Shown in pieces: positions 34,814 to 43,991 of a DNA stretch of 46,939 nucleotides (its first letter is position 1; every line of letters begins with the position of its first letter). Source of the stretch: Sphingomonadaceae bacterium (lineage in GTDB: Bacteria; Pseudomonadota; Alphaproteobacteria; Sphingomonadales; Sphingomonadaceae); the NCBI GenBank assembly GCA_016742125.1, contig JACVCM010000014.1:1-46939 (forward strand), in the 5' to 3' direction. The position numbers were made by a program, and so were the translations under genes. Under the pieces are notes generated by a model. It was not told the origin of the DNA, searched no databases, and worked only from the letters and a program-made list of their open reading frames with translations.

Positions 34814-35350
34814 ATGGCACGCTGGTACATCATTCACGCTTATTCGGGTTTCGAGAACAAGGTTCGTGACCAGATTCTTGCCGAGGCCGAGCGCATCGGT
34901 CTGTCGCAACTGGTCGAAGCGGTCGAGGTTCCGACCGAGCAGGTGACTGAGGTGCGCCGTGGCAAGAAGATCAAGGCCGAGCGCAAATTCTTCCCCGGCT
35001 ATGTGCTCGCCAAGCTGAACATGAACGACGATGTCTATCACCTCGTCAAGAACACGCCGAAGGTTACCGGCTTCCTGGGTGCGGGCAGCAAGCCGCAGCC
35101 AATCAGCGAGGCAGAAGCCGCGCGCATTCTCAACACCAAGCAGGAACTCGACGCGGCCCCCAAGAAGCGCGTATCGGTCGATTACGAAATCGGCGATCAG
35201 GTCAAGGTGCTGGGCGGCCCGTTCGCAAGCTTCAACGGCCTTGTCGAAGAGCTGGATTTCGACAAGAACCGCGTCAAGGTGTCGGTCAGCATTTTCGGCC
35301 GCGCCACGCCTGTCGAACTGGACTTCGAAGAAGTCGAATTGATGAAATAA
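34814..35350 (+). CDS. nusG: Transcription termination/antitermination factor NusG
   Basis: The 178-residue protein has an N-terminal NGN domain (ARWYIIHAYSGFENKVRDQI, KFFPGYVLAKLNMND) and a C-terminal KOW domain (GDQVKVLGGPFASFNGLVEE). NusG binds RNA polymerase and links it to Rho or the ribosome. It normally leads into rplK, but here a leftward two-component pair and a CFI-box gene intervene. Confidence 0.97.
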   Translation: MARWYIIHAYSGFENKVRDQILAEAERIGLSQLVEAVEVPTEQVTEVRRGKKIKAERKFFPGYVLAKLNMNDDVYHLVKNTPKVTGFLGAGSKPQPISEAEAARILNTKQELDAAPKKRVSVDYEIGDQVKVLGGPFASFNGLVEELDFDKNRVKVSVSIFGRATPVELDFEEVELMK

Positions 35351-35365
35351 CCGGGTCCGGCCGGT

Positions 35366-35821
35366 TCAGCCGAACAGGGTTGCCGCCTGCCGGATCAATT
35401 GATCGGGCAGGGTCGGTTTTACGCATACCACCGCATCCGGATATTCGGCCTGGAATTCCGGCCGCTGTCCCATCGCCGTGTGGAAGATGATCGGAACGCC
35501 GCGCTCGCGCAACACTTCCGCCAGCGGGAATACCAGCGCATCGCCCAGATTGACGTCGAGGATGGCACCATCGATATCGCCGTCGCCTTCGATCAGTGCC
35601 ATCGCCGCTGGCAGCGACATTGCCGGGCCGACCACTTCAGCCCCCGCCTCCGCCAGCGCGGCCTCAATCGCCATCGACACGAAAATCTCATCCTCGACGA
35701 GCAGGATACGCAATTCGGCAAGTTGACCGGAAATCCCGTCCTGCCCGAAGGAACCAATGAGGGACCGGTCGCCGGTACGGCGATATCCTGATGAAAAAAA
35801 CATGTTCTGTTGCCCAAACAT
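35366..35821 (-). CDS. Single-domain response regulator with N-terminal extension
   Basis: The 151-residue protein has a receiver domain (residues 37-151): acidic pair E43-D44 in ILLVEDE, phosphoacceptor D89 in GAILDVNLGD, Thr in FHTAMG and Lys in VCVKP. There is no output domain, so it may act by protein interaction, as single-domain receivers paired with HWE kinases often do. The first 36 residues (MFGQQNMFFSSGYRR...) have no obvious homology. Start: ATG 35821 after GGGGA; ATG 35851 is an alternative. It lies 38 bp downstream of the kinase gene. Confidence 0.88.
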   Translation of the reverse strand: MFGQQNMFFSSGYRRTGDRSLIGSFGQDGISGQLAELRILLVEDEIFVSMAIEAALAEAGAEVVGPAMSLPAAMALIEGDGDIDGAILDVNLGDALVFPLAEVLRERGVPIIFHTAMGQRPEFQAEYPDAVVCVKPTLPDQLIRQAATLFG

Positions 35822-35859
35822 CGAAATTTCCCCGGTTTCGATAAATATCATCAAGCCGC

Positions 35860-37146
35860 CTATATCAGCGGGAAACCGAGCTTTACCTCCAAACCGTCGC
35901 TGTGCCAATGTTGTTCCAGCGTTCCATTCAGTTGCTGAGCCGATGCCGTGATCATCGACGAACCGAACCCTTGCGCGGCTTGCCCGCTTGATGCCGGTCC
36001 TCCGGCTTCGCGCCAGTCGATTGAAACCCATTTTCCTTCTGATTGTTCGACGCAGTCCCAGGTGACCGCAACCGAGCCTTCCCCTTGCGACAATGCGCCA
36101 TATTTCAGTGCATTGGTCGCAAGTTCGTGAACGATCAGGCCCAGCGGCGTGATCGTCGCCGTGGACAATGTGATATGCGGTCCATCGCAGACAATGTTGT
36201 CATGGGCATTGCGATAGGGCGCCAACGTCGCGTCGAACAGGTCGCGAATGTCGACCGAACGAATGCCCGACGTCCCCTGACTGACCGAATGTGCCAGTGA
36301 CAGTGCGTGAATCCGGTTGCGGATTTTTTCGATAGTCGTCGGAACATCGGTGCTGCCCCGCGCCGAAAGCGTGATCAGCGACAGGATGACCGCGAACAGA
36401 TTCTTCACCCTATGGTTAAGTTCCTGTGCAATCAGATCCGCCTGCTCCTTGCCCTGCCGAAGCAGGAAAGCCTCCTGATCGAGGAGCGCGGCGCGGCTTG
36501 CCTTTCGTTCCTGCTGGAAACCAAATGCTGCCAGCATGATCACAAGCGCCAGCAACCCCACCAAAATCGCCACGATCCGGTATTCGATATCATTGGCCCG
36601 CTCCACTGCGCGCAGCATCTTCTGCCGTTCTTTCGCCTCGATTTCCCGAACGGTTTGGCGAACATTGTCGAGAAGCAATTTTCCATATTGGGTCTTCACC
36701 TCCGCTATCGCGACATCGCGCTGACCCTCCGCCGTCAGCCTAACGACATTTTCCATGAACGTCAGTTTCTTTTCCGCAAGGTCACGGATACGGTCGACAG
36801 CCAGCACATTTTCTTCATCGCCATCGGCTTCAAATCGTCCGCGCAGGCGATCGATTTCGATGATCCAGATTTTGCGCGCCCGCTCATAGGGCTCAAGAAA
36901 AACGCGGTCTTCGGTCAAGATATATCCGCGCGATCCCGTTTCGGCATCGACACCTGTCCGGACCACGTCCCGAAGGTCGGCAAGAATCTCCGTCATCGCG
37001 ACCGATTCCGCCCGCGCCTTTCGCTCATTCGCCGTCGTCTGGAGAAAAAGATAGACCATCGCAGCTATCATGGCCGCGAGCAGGGCAAGCGTCATCTTTG
37101 GCAAATGGCGTTGCCACCAGTTCGTCTTACCCGAATGTACGTTCAC
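35860..37146 (-). CDS. HWE/HisKA_2 sensor histidine kinase with CHASE3-like sensor
   Basis: The 428-residue membrane kinase has TM1 (about 18-36), a periplasmic CHASE3-type helical domain (about 40-185; includes VDAETGSRGYILTEDRVFLE), TM2 (about 190-210), a HisKA_2 phosphoacceptor H245 in QELNHRVKNLFAVILSL, and an ATPase domain with LGLIVHELATNALKYGAL and WREAGGP. The Trp-x-Glu (WRE) and N-box mark the HWE family, common in alphaproteobacteria. The cognate receiver is the next gene on the same strand. Its input signal is unknown. Confidence 0.9.
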   Translation of the reverse strand: MNVHSGKTNWWQRHLPKMTLALLAAMIAAMVYLFLQTTANERKARAESVAMTEILADLRDVVRTGVDAETGSRGYILTEDRVFLEPYERARKIWIIEIDRLRGRFEADGDEENVLAVDRIRDLAEKKLTFMENVVRLTAEGQRDVAIAEVKTQYGKLLLDNVRQTVREIEAKERQKMLRAVERANDIEYRIVAILVGLLALVIMLAAFGFQQERKASRAALLDQEAFLLRQGKEQADLIAQELNHRVKNLFAVILSLITLSARGSTDVPTTIEKIRNRIHALSLAHSVSQGTSGIRSVDIRDLFDATLAPYRNAHDNIVCDGPHITLSTATITPLGLIVHELATNALKYGALSQGEGSVAVTWDCVEQSEGKWVSIDWREAGGPASSGQAAQGFGSSMITASAQQLNGTLEQHWHSDGLEVKLGFPLI

Positions 37147-37378
37147 ACTTCCTCCGTTCGACGCATGGCCATACCAGCGTGTGGAAAGCGGTCAATGTGT
37201 GCCGAACATACCCGCCGAGCGTTCGGTAAACCGGCAGTTAACGACCATTTCTTTTGCAATCGTTCCCAAACCGGCTAATTTGTTGTTGCGCCGCTGATTG
37301 GCACGGCACGATCAATCGCCCGCAAAAATACTGACAGGTCGCATCCCGTTTCGAACCCTTTTGTAAAGGTGATTTTTT

Positions 37379-38536
37379 ATGGCGTGCAATACCACCATCT
37401 CCATCCTGGATTTTTCGAGCAGTGTCGGAGCGACCCGGGTGACCGCAGGGCACAGCTGGACAGTCGTCGGCGGTCGAGAGCCAGAGGAAAGGCTCCACGA
37501 CGGTCCGACCGCCGATTTGACCGGACCGCAGGTTCAGGCTTCCGCAACGACGCCCGTCCCATTTTCCTATGCGATTGATCTGTGGCCTGCACCGCATCCG
37601 GCATGGAGCACAGCGATCTGGCTTCAGGAGGTCCGGGGTATCCCTGCAGGGGATGGCTGGCTGTTCCGCTCCGGACGCTTGGCTAACGAAGTACCAAGCC
37701 AGCCGATCGACATCATCGTCGCGCCCGAATTTCTGGTCGACAACACCATGATCGGGGCAGCGATGCCCGCTATACCCTTTGTGACAGGATCGACGACTGT
37801 GACATCGATCGTCACATCGATTGTAGGCACCGACATTTCGGTCACCGCAACCGGCACCGACACCGGCTTGCCACCGGGGGGCACATTTACCCTCACCTGC
37901 ACTCTCTCGCTATTTGCCAATGGCAGTGTACAGGACACAGCCGAACCGTTTCTGGTGCGGATGAGCAACATTAACTTCACCGCCATCGCCGGTCCGGGCG
38001 GGGGTTTTTCGACAGCCATTATCAATCTCTTCGCCGATGCTTTTATCGCCGGAAGAGCCGACTCGCTGCGAAAGCAGTTACAGGCGCGGGTGAATTCAGG
38101 CGTTCTCGATATGGTCGCGACCCGCATCAACCGCGGTACGCCGTCGACCATGCCTTCGGACGTCGTTCTGTCGATCCGCAAGATACGCGCGGCGACAATG
38201 GCTGATGGCTCCGGCCCCGCCATCGGGCTGTCTGGCGCACTCGGCGCCTTCAATGGGGTTGCCAGCAAATTTCCGCAAGGCACCAACCCTGGGCCATGCT
38301 TCATTGCAACCGCTGCAGCGGGAGAATATTCGTCTGAAGTGAACCGGTTGAGGCGATTTCGCGACGAGACCCTGCGACGGTCGCGGTTTGGCCAGTCGTT
38401 CATCCGATTGTATGAAACCATATCTCCGCCGGTTGCCGCCAGCATCGCCCGGACTCAGTGGCGACGACAATTGGTGCTTTTCGCCATCGTGCGGCCAGCG
38501 GCATGGTTCTCGGCGATTTTTGACCGCAAGGCATAG
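37379..38536 (+). CDS. CFI-box-CTERM domain protein
   Basis: The 385-residue protein lacks a signal peptide. Residues 1-300 are not recognised (beta-rich, Thr/Ser-rich, with IPFVTGSTTVTSIVTSIVGT and GGTFTLTCTLSLFANG). From about 307 the sequence CFIATAAAGEYSSEVNRLR followed by FRDETLRRSRFGQSFIRLYE and PPVAASIA matches the CFI-box C-terminal domain seen in large bacterial proteins of unknown role. RBS: GGTGA six bases before ATG. It is divergent from the HWE kinase. Confidence 0.75.
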   Translation: MACNTTISILDFSSSVGATRVTAGHSWTVVGGREPEERLHDGPTADLTGPQVQASATTPVPFSYAIDLWPAPHPAWSTAIWLQEVRGIPAGDGWLFRSGRLANEVPSQPIDIIVAPEFLVDNTMIGAAMPAIPFVTGSTTVTSIVTSIVGTDISVTATGTDTGLPPGGTFTLTCTLSLFANGSVQDTAEPFLVRMSNINFTAIAGPGGGFSTAIINLFADAFIAGRADSLRKQLQARVNSGVLDMVATRINRGTPSTMPSDVVLSIRKIRAATMADGSGPAIGLSGALGAFNGVASKFPQGTNPGPCFIATAAAGEYSSEVNRLRRFRDETLRRSRFGQSFIRLYETISPPVAASIARTQWRRQLVLFAIVRPAAWFSAIFDRKA

Positions 38537-38656
38537 CGCAAAGGAAAAGCCTTCCAATCTCGGTGCTTTTGCACTATGCGCGCCGCTTCTCCGGTCGAGA
38601 ATCGGGGAAAACCCGCGCGGGAGGCTTTCGCAAGATCGCTGTTTGACCGCTTAATT

Positions 38657-38690
38657 TGAGGCCCTTCGACAAGCTCAAGACGAGCAGGTC
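38657..38690. repeat. Fragment of CCTTCGACAAGCTCA intergenic repeat
   Basis: CCCTTCGACAAGCTCAAGAC is a single arm of a palindromic element that usually occurs as an inverted pair (reverse complement GTCCTGAGCTTGTCGAAGGG) between sphingomonad genes. The partner arm is not seen here, so this looks like a solo or decayed copy before rplK. Confidence 0.5.
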
Positions 38691-38720
38691 ATCGGGTTAA
38701 AAGAATGAAAGGACGCCTTC

Positions 38721-39152
38721 ATGGCAAAGAAAATTGACGGCTATATCGGCCTGCAGGTTCCTGCAGGCTCGGCTACTCCCTCCCCGCCCATCGGCCCTGC
38801 ATTGGGTCAGCGCGGCGTGAACATCATGGAATTCTGCAAGCAGTTCAATGCCGCCACCGGCGACATGGAAAAAGGCACGCCGATCCCGACCAAGATCACA
38901 GTCTTCGCCGACAAGAGCTTCACCTTCACGATGAAATCGCCTCCGGCGACTTACCTCATCAAGAAGGTATTGGGCATGAAGTCCGGTTCGAAGGAGCCGG
39001 GCAAGGTCAGTGCAGGCAAGATCACGCGCAAGCAACTTGAAGAAGTCGCCACTATCAAGATGGCCGACCTCAACGCGAACGACATGGACGCGGCCGTGAA
39101 AATCATTGCAGGCTCGGCAACCGCCATGGGCCTCGAAGTAGTGGAGGGCTAA
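38721..39152 (+). CDS. rplK: 50S ribosomal protein L11
   Basis: The 143-residue protein opens with KIDGYIGLQVPAGSATPSPP and has GPALGQRGVNIMEFCKQFNA and the C-terminal rRNA-binding domain (LKTKDLNAND-like MADLNANDMDAAVKIIAGSA). L11 is part of the GTPase-associated centre. It is 4 bp from rplA. Confidence 0.98.
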   Translation: MAKKIDGYIGLQVPAGSATPSPPIGPALGQRGVNIMEFCKQFNAATGDMEKGTPIPTKITVFADKSFTFTMKSPPATYLIKKVLGMKSGSKEPGKVSAGKITRKQLEEVATIKMADLNANDMDAAVKIIAGSATAMGLEVVEG

Positions 39153-39156
39153 GCAC

Positions 39157-39852
39157 ATGGCCAAGCTGACCAAGAAAGCAAAGTCGCTTGCACATCTCGA
39201 CCGTGACAAGCTCTATGGCGTTGACGAAGCGCTGAAGACGATCAAGGAACTCGCGACCGCAAAGTTCGACGAAACCATCGAAGTTGCGCTGAACCTCGGC
39301 GTCGATCCGCGTCACGCCGACCAGATGGTGCGCGGGATGGTCTCGCTTCCCGCCGGGACCGGCAAGGAAATGAAGGTCGCGGTGTTCGCGCGCGGCGACA
39401 AGGCCGATGCGGCGACCTCTGCCGGTGCCGACAAGGTGGGTGCCGAAGACCTTATGGAAGACATGCTCGCGGGCAATCTCGATTACGACCGCGTCATTGC
39501 GACGCCGGACATGATGGGCATCGTCGGCCGCCTCGGCAAGACGCTCGGTCCAAAAGGCCTGATGCCGAACCCGAAGCTCGGGACCGTCACCATGGACGTC
39601 GCCGAAGCCGTCAAGGCCGCAAAAGCCGGGCAGGTCGAATTCCGTGTTGAAAAGCAGGGCATCATCCACAGCGGCATCGGCAAGAAAAGCTTTTCCGACG
39701 CCGATCTGCGCAAGAATTTCGACGCACTGGTCGACGCCGTGGTCAAGGCCAAGCCGTCGGGCAGCAAGGGCAAATATGTCCGCAAGGTTGCGATCAGCTC
39801 GTCGATGGGTCCGGGCCTCAAGGTCGATCTGGCAGACGTTGCCGGGGCCTAA
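39157..39852 (+). CDS. rplA: 50S ribosomal protein L1
   Basis: The 231-residue protein forms the L1 stalk of the 50S subunit and, in many bacteria, represses its own operon. Segments FDETIEVALNLGVDPRHADQ, RGMVSLPAGTGK, GPKGLMPNPKLGTVT and IGKKSFSDADL are diagnostic. A strong terminator follows at 39875-39910, ending the rplKA unit. Confidence 0.98.
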   Translation: MAKLTKKAKSLAHLDRDKLYGVDEALKTIKELATAKFDETIEVALNLGVDPRHADQMVRGMVSLPAGTGKEMKVAVFARGDKADAATSAGADKVGAEDLMEDMLAGNLDYDRVIATPDMMGIVGRLGKTLGPKGLMPNPKLGTVTMDVAEAVKAAKAGQVEFRVEKQGIIHSGIGKKSFSDADLRKNFDALVDAVVKAKPSGSKGKYVRKVAISSSMGPGLKVDLADVAGA

Positions 39853-39874
39853 ACAGGGCCCTACCGAATGATAG

Positions 39875-39910
39875 AAAAGGGCTGGGGGCAACTCCGGCCC
39901 TTTTGTTTTG
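39875..39910 (+). terminator. Rho-independent terminator after rplA
   Basis: AAAAGGGC (39875-39882) pairs with GCCCTTTT (39897-39904); the inner stem adds further pairs and closes on a GCAA tetraloop, followed by GTTTTG. It separates rplA from the porin-like gene and implies that rplJL is transcribed separately. Confidence 0.85.
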
Positions 39911-40095
39911 GCCCATACCCTGTCCCAGGTCGATGGGGCGGAAGAGGACTCACCCTTTTTCTTCGCACGGGCAAAGGCAAAATTCATTGCAACGGTCGCC
40001 CTATTGCCGCAGAAACATGTCGTCGGGGCAATGGCAGCCCCCCGCCTTAGCAGGCAGAAATGCCCAAGTGCTGCCCTTTGCTGCGTCTTTGCGCA

Positions 40096-41451
40096 ATGGA
40101 GGGCCATGTGCATTTGTATTTGATCGCTACTGCTTCGATAGCCTTGTTGTCGGCTCCGGCCTGTGCGCAGGCCGGGACCCAGACCGACGAAAGCGCCATC
40201 AAGCTGTCGGGTTCGATCCGCGCCCGGTACGAAACCATTTCCGGCCAGCCACGCGTCGGCTTTAACGACAGCGACGATTTGTTCAACTTGCGGACCATAG
40301 TCACGGCCGAATACGACCCGGGACCCGTGCGTTTCGGTGCAGAACTTTATGACAGTCGCGTCTACGGGTTTGACGGCGGAACGCCGGTTACCACCAATGA
40401 GGTAAACGCACTCGAACTTGTGCAGGCCTATGTCGCCACGACAATCGACGCGCCTCTTGGCAAGGGCAGCAAGGTCGATTTGCAGGCCGGGCGTTTCCTG
40501 CTCAACCTCGGCTCGCGGCGCCTGGTCGCAGCGGACGATTATCGTAATACCACCAATGGCTATACCGGCCTTCGCGCCGACATTGCGGTTCGCAATGGCT
40601 GGAGCGGGACGCTTGTCTACACACTGCCCCAGATCCGCCTGCCCGACGATGCCGCTTCCTTGCGCGATAACGATGTCAAGTTCGACCGGGAAAGTTTCAA
40701 CCTCGTCCTCTGGGGGGGACTCTTTTCGAAGAAGAGGGCCTTCGGCAACGCTACTGCGGAGCTGTCCTTTTTCCATCTCGGGGAAAGCGACACCCCTGCC
40801 CGCCCGACGCGCAACCGTTCGCTCGAAACCGTCGGCCTGCGTATCATCCGCGACCCAGCGCCCGACAAATGGGATTTCGAGGTCGAAAGCTTCTACCAGA
40901 CCGGGTCCGCCCGAAACGGGTTGGCTGCCGCCTCTCCATTGCGCAACGTGTCGGCATGGTTCCTCCATGCCGATGCAGGCTACAGCTTGGGGCCGTCGCG
41001 GCTATCGGTCGAATTCGATTACGCCAGCGGCGATAAGGGCGGCGGGTCCAACAACCGTTTCGACACGCTGTTCGGTATGCGCCGTGCCGACCTTGCACCG
41101 GCAGGTCTCTACAATGCCATTGGCAGGACAAATATCCTGACCCCGGCAGTTCGGTTCGAATCCGTCACCAGCAAGCGTTTCGACTGGTTTGCCAACTATC
41201 GCGCAATGTGGCTCGCCTCGCGTACCGACAGCTTCTCGACCACGGGCGTGCGCGATGCGGCCGGCAATGCGGGGCGCTTCGCCGGCCACCAGGTCGAGGC
41301 AAGGGCGCGTTACTGGCTTGTTCCCAAGACATTGCGCGCCGAAGTCAACGGTCTGCTGCTGTTCAAGGGCCGCTTTCTCGATACCGCTGCGAACGCGCCA
41401 CGCAACGGCAATACCCGTTATCTTTCACTCAATCTGACCGCCAGTTTCTAG
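40096..41451 (+). CDS. Alginate-export-like outer-membrane beta-barrel protein
   Basis: The protein has about 451 residues with a signal peptide (LIATASIALLSAPACAQ). The barrel resembles the alginate export/AlgE-like family: IKLSGSIRARYETI, FGAELYDSRVYGFDGGTPVT, VDLQAGRFLLNLGSRRLVA, DYRNTTNGYTGLRADIA, VRNGWSGTLVYTLPQ and terminal YLSLNLTASF. The substrate is unknown; no alginate genes are adjacent. The start is uncertain: ATG 40096 is used, but GGAGGG at 40098-40103 could serve GTG 40108 or TTG 40111. It lies between rplA and rplJ in place of the usual tight spacing. Confidence 0.8.
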   Translation: MEGHVHLYLIATASIALLSAPACAQAGTQTDESAIKLSGSIRARYETISGQPRVGFNDSDDLFNLRTIVTAEYDPGPVRFGAELYDSRVYGFDGGTPVTTNEVNALELVQAYVATTIDAPLGKGSKVDLQAGRFLLNLGSRRLVAADDYRNTTNGYTGLRADIAVRNGWSGTLVYTLPQIRLPDDAASLRDNDVKFDRESFNLVLWGGLFSKKRAFGNATAELSFFHLGESDTPARPTRNRSLETVGLRIIRDPAPDKWDFEVESFYQTGSARNGLAAASPLRNVSAWFLHADAGYSLGPSRLSVEFDYASGDKGGGSNNRFDTLFGMRRADLAPAGLYNAIGRTNILTPAVRFESVTSKRFDWFANYRAMWLASRTDSFSTTGVRDAAGNAGRFAGHQVEARARYWLVPKTLRAEVNGLLLFKGRFLDTAANAPRNGNTRYLSLNLTASF

Positions 41452-41508
41452 CCCTTGTGAATCGCCATCGTTGCAACCATGTGCCTATGAGCAGATAAAG
41501 GGAGCAAT

Positions 41509-43116
41509 ATGGAACAAATCGCCGACGACCTTTCCACCATGCGCCGTACACCCCTGCTGCCCGAGCATGTCGAGGCGATGCGGGCGATTGGCAAAGTGAA
41601 ACAGTATCCGAAGGGCACCTATCTCACCAATATCGGCGATCCCACCGATCGGTTCGTCTACATCGAACAGGGCGAGGTAGAGGTTGTCGATCCATTTGGT
41701 GAGGAACGCCTATTGCCCAGCACTTTGGGACCGACCCAGTTCATGGGGGAGGTTTCGTTTCTGAACGGCGGGGCCGCTACGATGAAAATGCGTGCCGCGC
41801 AAGACACGCAGACGTTGGAGGTCGAACGTACTGCGATGCTCGACCTCATGTCGAAAATCCCAGAAATGTCGGACATTGTAATCTCCGTTCTGACCGCCCG
41901 ACGGCGGCGGCAGGTGGAATCTGAGGACGCCTCGCTGATCCTCATCGGCGCGGACAAAGACCCCGCCATCCAACGGATTGCAAGCTTTGCCTCGCGCAAC
42001 AAGATTCCTTTTGTTTCGCATGATCTCGATAGCGCAGAGGCAAAGGACAGCGCCAGGAGCTGCAAAATCGACACGATGCAGCCAGCGGTCATTTTCGGCA
42101 AGGGCCGCTATATCGAAAGCCCGACACCGCAGAAGGTCGCCGAAGTACTGGGCCTCCGCCAGACAATCCCCGAAGGCCTTGTGGCTGATCTGTTGATTGT
42201 CGGCGGCGGTCCTGCCGGCGTCGCGGCCGCAGTCTATGCAGGGGCGGAGGGTATCAAGGCGCTGGTTATCGACGAACTCGCCATTGGGGGCCAAGCCGGG
42301 ACGTCCAGTCGCATCGAAAACTATATGGGCTTTCCGACCGGCATCTCGGGCGCCGATCTCGTCTGGCGTGGTCAGGTGCAGGCAATGAAATTCGGCACCT
42401 GCTTTTCAGTGCCGAGCCGCGCGACCGCGCTTGAAAAGCAGGATGATGGCAGTTTCTGCGTCACACTGGACGACGGCCAGATAGTATGCGCCCGCGCCAT
42501 CCTGATTGCGGCAGGGGTGCAGTATCAGCGGCTGCCGCTCGACCGGCTCGACTATTATGAAGGCGCAGGTGTCTATTATGCTGCAACCGATATGGAAGCA
42601 CGCTTTTGCCGAAACACCGACGCCGCGATCATCGGCGGCGGCAATAGTGCCGGGCAGGCAGCGATGTTCCTGAGCCGTTCGGCCAGACATGTGCATGTAC
42701 TCGTACGCGGCGACAGCCTGGCGGAATCAATGTCCGATTACCTGCGCAGCCGCCTTGAAGCCGACGAAAAAATCACCATCCACTATGGCTGCAAGGTCAG
42801 CGAACTGCATGGCGAGAGCGGCCTCACCCACATCACTCTCGACGAACGGGGCGATTGCAGCACGATCGAGGTCGGCGCGCTTTTCGTGATGGTTGGGGCC
42901 GCGCCCAACACCGGCTGGCTATCCGGACTGGTGGATCTCGACGGCAAAGGCTTCGTCAAATGCGGCGGAGAAGGCGCGCCGTCGCCCTTCGCCACCTCGC
43001 ACCCCGGTATTTATGCGGTCGGTGACGTCCGCGCAGGCTCGGTCAAGCGTGTAGCTTCGGCAGTTGGTGAAGGCTCGGTCGTGATTTCGGAGATCTGGCG
43101 CTACCTCGATACTTGA
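41509..43116 (+). CDS. Cyclic-nucleotide-binding / thioredoxin-like / thioredoxin-reductase-like fusion
   Basis: The 535-residue protein has three parts: a cNMP-binding domain (about 15-130; FVYIEQGEVEVVD, FMGEVSFLNGGAATM), a thioredoxin-like domain (about 140-215; SLILIGADKDPAIQRI), and a FAD/NAD(P)H module like TrxB (about 226-535; LLIVGGGPAGVAAAVYAG, IGGGNSAGQAAMFL, YAVGDVRAGSVKR). The CxxC that TrxB uses to reduce thioredoxin is absent: the GVSYCATCD site reads GVYYAATD (residues 354-361). It may be an NADPH-dependent sensor or reductase that relays otherwise. Start ATG 41509 follows GGGAG. Confidence 0.88.
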   Translation: MEQIADDLSTMRRTPLLPEHVEAMRAIGKVKQYPKGTYLTNIGDPTDRFVYIEQGEVEVVDPFGEERLLPSTLGPTQFMGEVSFLNGGAATMKMRAAQDTQTLEVERTAMLDLMSKIPEMSDIVISVLTARRRRQVESEDASLILIGADKDPAIQRIASFASRNKIPFVSHDLDSAEAKDSARSCKIDTMQPAVIFGKGRYIESPTPQKVAEVLGLRQTIPEGLVADLLIVGGGPAGVAAAVYAGAEGIKALVIDELAIGGQAGTSSRIENYMGFPTGISGADLVWRGQVQAMKFGTCFSVPSRATALEKQDDGSFCVTLDDGQIVCARAILIAAGVQYQRLPLDRLDYYEGAGVYYAATDMEARFCRNTDAAIIGGGNSAGQAAMFLSRSARHVHVLVRGDSLAESMSDYLRSRLEADEKITIHYGCKVSELHGESGLTHITLDERGDCSTIEVGALFVMVGAAPNTGWLSGLVDLDGKGFVKCGGEGAPSPFATSHPGIYAVGDVRAGSVKRVASAVGEGSVVISEIWRYLDT

Positions 43117-43169
43117 CTCTTACCCCCACGCTGCTAATGGCACCCTCGTTCGGTGGAGCGACGGCTCCA

Positions 43170-43404
43170 TCGGCAACCGTCCGAGACAGTTGGTGATGGG
43201 AATTTGCCCATCTTAATTTCCAGCCTAGACGGGGATAGAGATTTCAGGTGCCTGACGCACCTTCGCCATTCGCTCCCGACCTTGGTCGCGAGTTCGGCAT
43301 GAAACTTCCCCACGGACTTGAAGTCAGCGGATCGTCTCCGGGCGACTCGCTTTTCGTGTTGGGTTTGGCCGGTTCTCCGGACAGGCCCGAATAAGGAGTA
43401 GTGC
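43170..43404 (+). promoter_or_regulatory. Probable L10 leader of rplJL
   Basis: The roughly 235-nt leader before rplJ is rich in stems: CAAC (43174-43177) with GTTG (43189-43192) around CGTCCGAGACA, GATGGG (43195-43200) with CCCATC (43207-43212), AGGTGC (43246-43251) with GCACCT (43257-43262), and CGACC-TT-GGTCG (43277-43288). In bacteria L10 or the L10-L12 complex binds such a leader to repress rplJL. The GTCCGAGACAGTTGG block resembles alphaproteobacterial L10 leaders as I recall them. Confidence 0.6.
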
Positions 43405-43920
43405 ATGAACCGTTCTGAAAAGACCGAAACAGTTGCATCGCTGAACGCCACTTTTAACGAAGCGGCGGTTGTTGTCGTCACCCGCAATTTGGGGCTGACG
43501 GTTGCGCAATCGACCGACCTTCGCAACAAGATGCGGGATGCGGGCGCGAGCTATAAGGTCGCCAAGAACCGTCTTGCCAAGATCGCTCTCGATGGAACGC
43601 AATATGGTGCGGTGGCTGAATTGCTTACCGGGCCTACGGCGCTCGCCACATCACAGGACCCGGTCGCCGCTGCAAAGATTGCGGTCGAGTTCGCCAAGAC
43701 CAACGACAAGCTTGAAATTGTCGGCGGTGCGATGGGTGACACGTTCCTCGATGTAAACGGTGTGAAAGCGTTGGCTTCGATGCCATCGCTCGACGAATTG
43801 CGTGCGAAGATTGTCGGCCTGGTACAGGCCCCGGCAACGAAGCTTGCTCAGCTGTCGACCGCACCGGCTGCGAAACTGGCACGGGTATTTGGTGCCTATG
43901 CTGCGAAAGAAGCAGCTTAA
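43405..43920 (+). CDS. rplJ: 50S ribosomal protein L10
   Basis: The 171-residue protein binds L7/L12 dimers to form the ribosomal stalk. Segments MNRSEKTETVASLNATF, VVTRNLGLTVAQSTDLRNK, YKVAKNRLAKIAL and LTGPTALATS are diagnostic of bacterial L10. RBS AAGGAG lies about seven bases before the ATG. rplL follows after 71 bp. Confidence 0.97.
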   Translation: MNRSEKTETVASLNATFNEAAVVVVTRNLGLTVAQSTDLRNKMRDAGASYKVAKNRLAKIALDGTQYGAVAELLTGPTALATSQDPVAAAKIAVEFAKTNDKLEIVGGAMGDTFLDVNGVKALASMPSLDELRAKIVGLVQAPATKLAQLSTAPAAKLARVFGAYAAKEAA

Positions 43921-43991
43921 TCCCTTGTTTAACCGGCGCGCGGCGAGCGATCGCGTGCCTTGAAATTGCATAGAAATTGGAGTGTTTTAAA

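Noticed and set aside
39103..40968. Long leftward open frame (621 codons) across rplA and the porin gene
   Set aside because: It is antisense to rplA and a beta-barrel gene and arises from high-GC codon bias; no start signal or homology.
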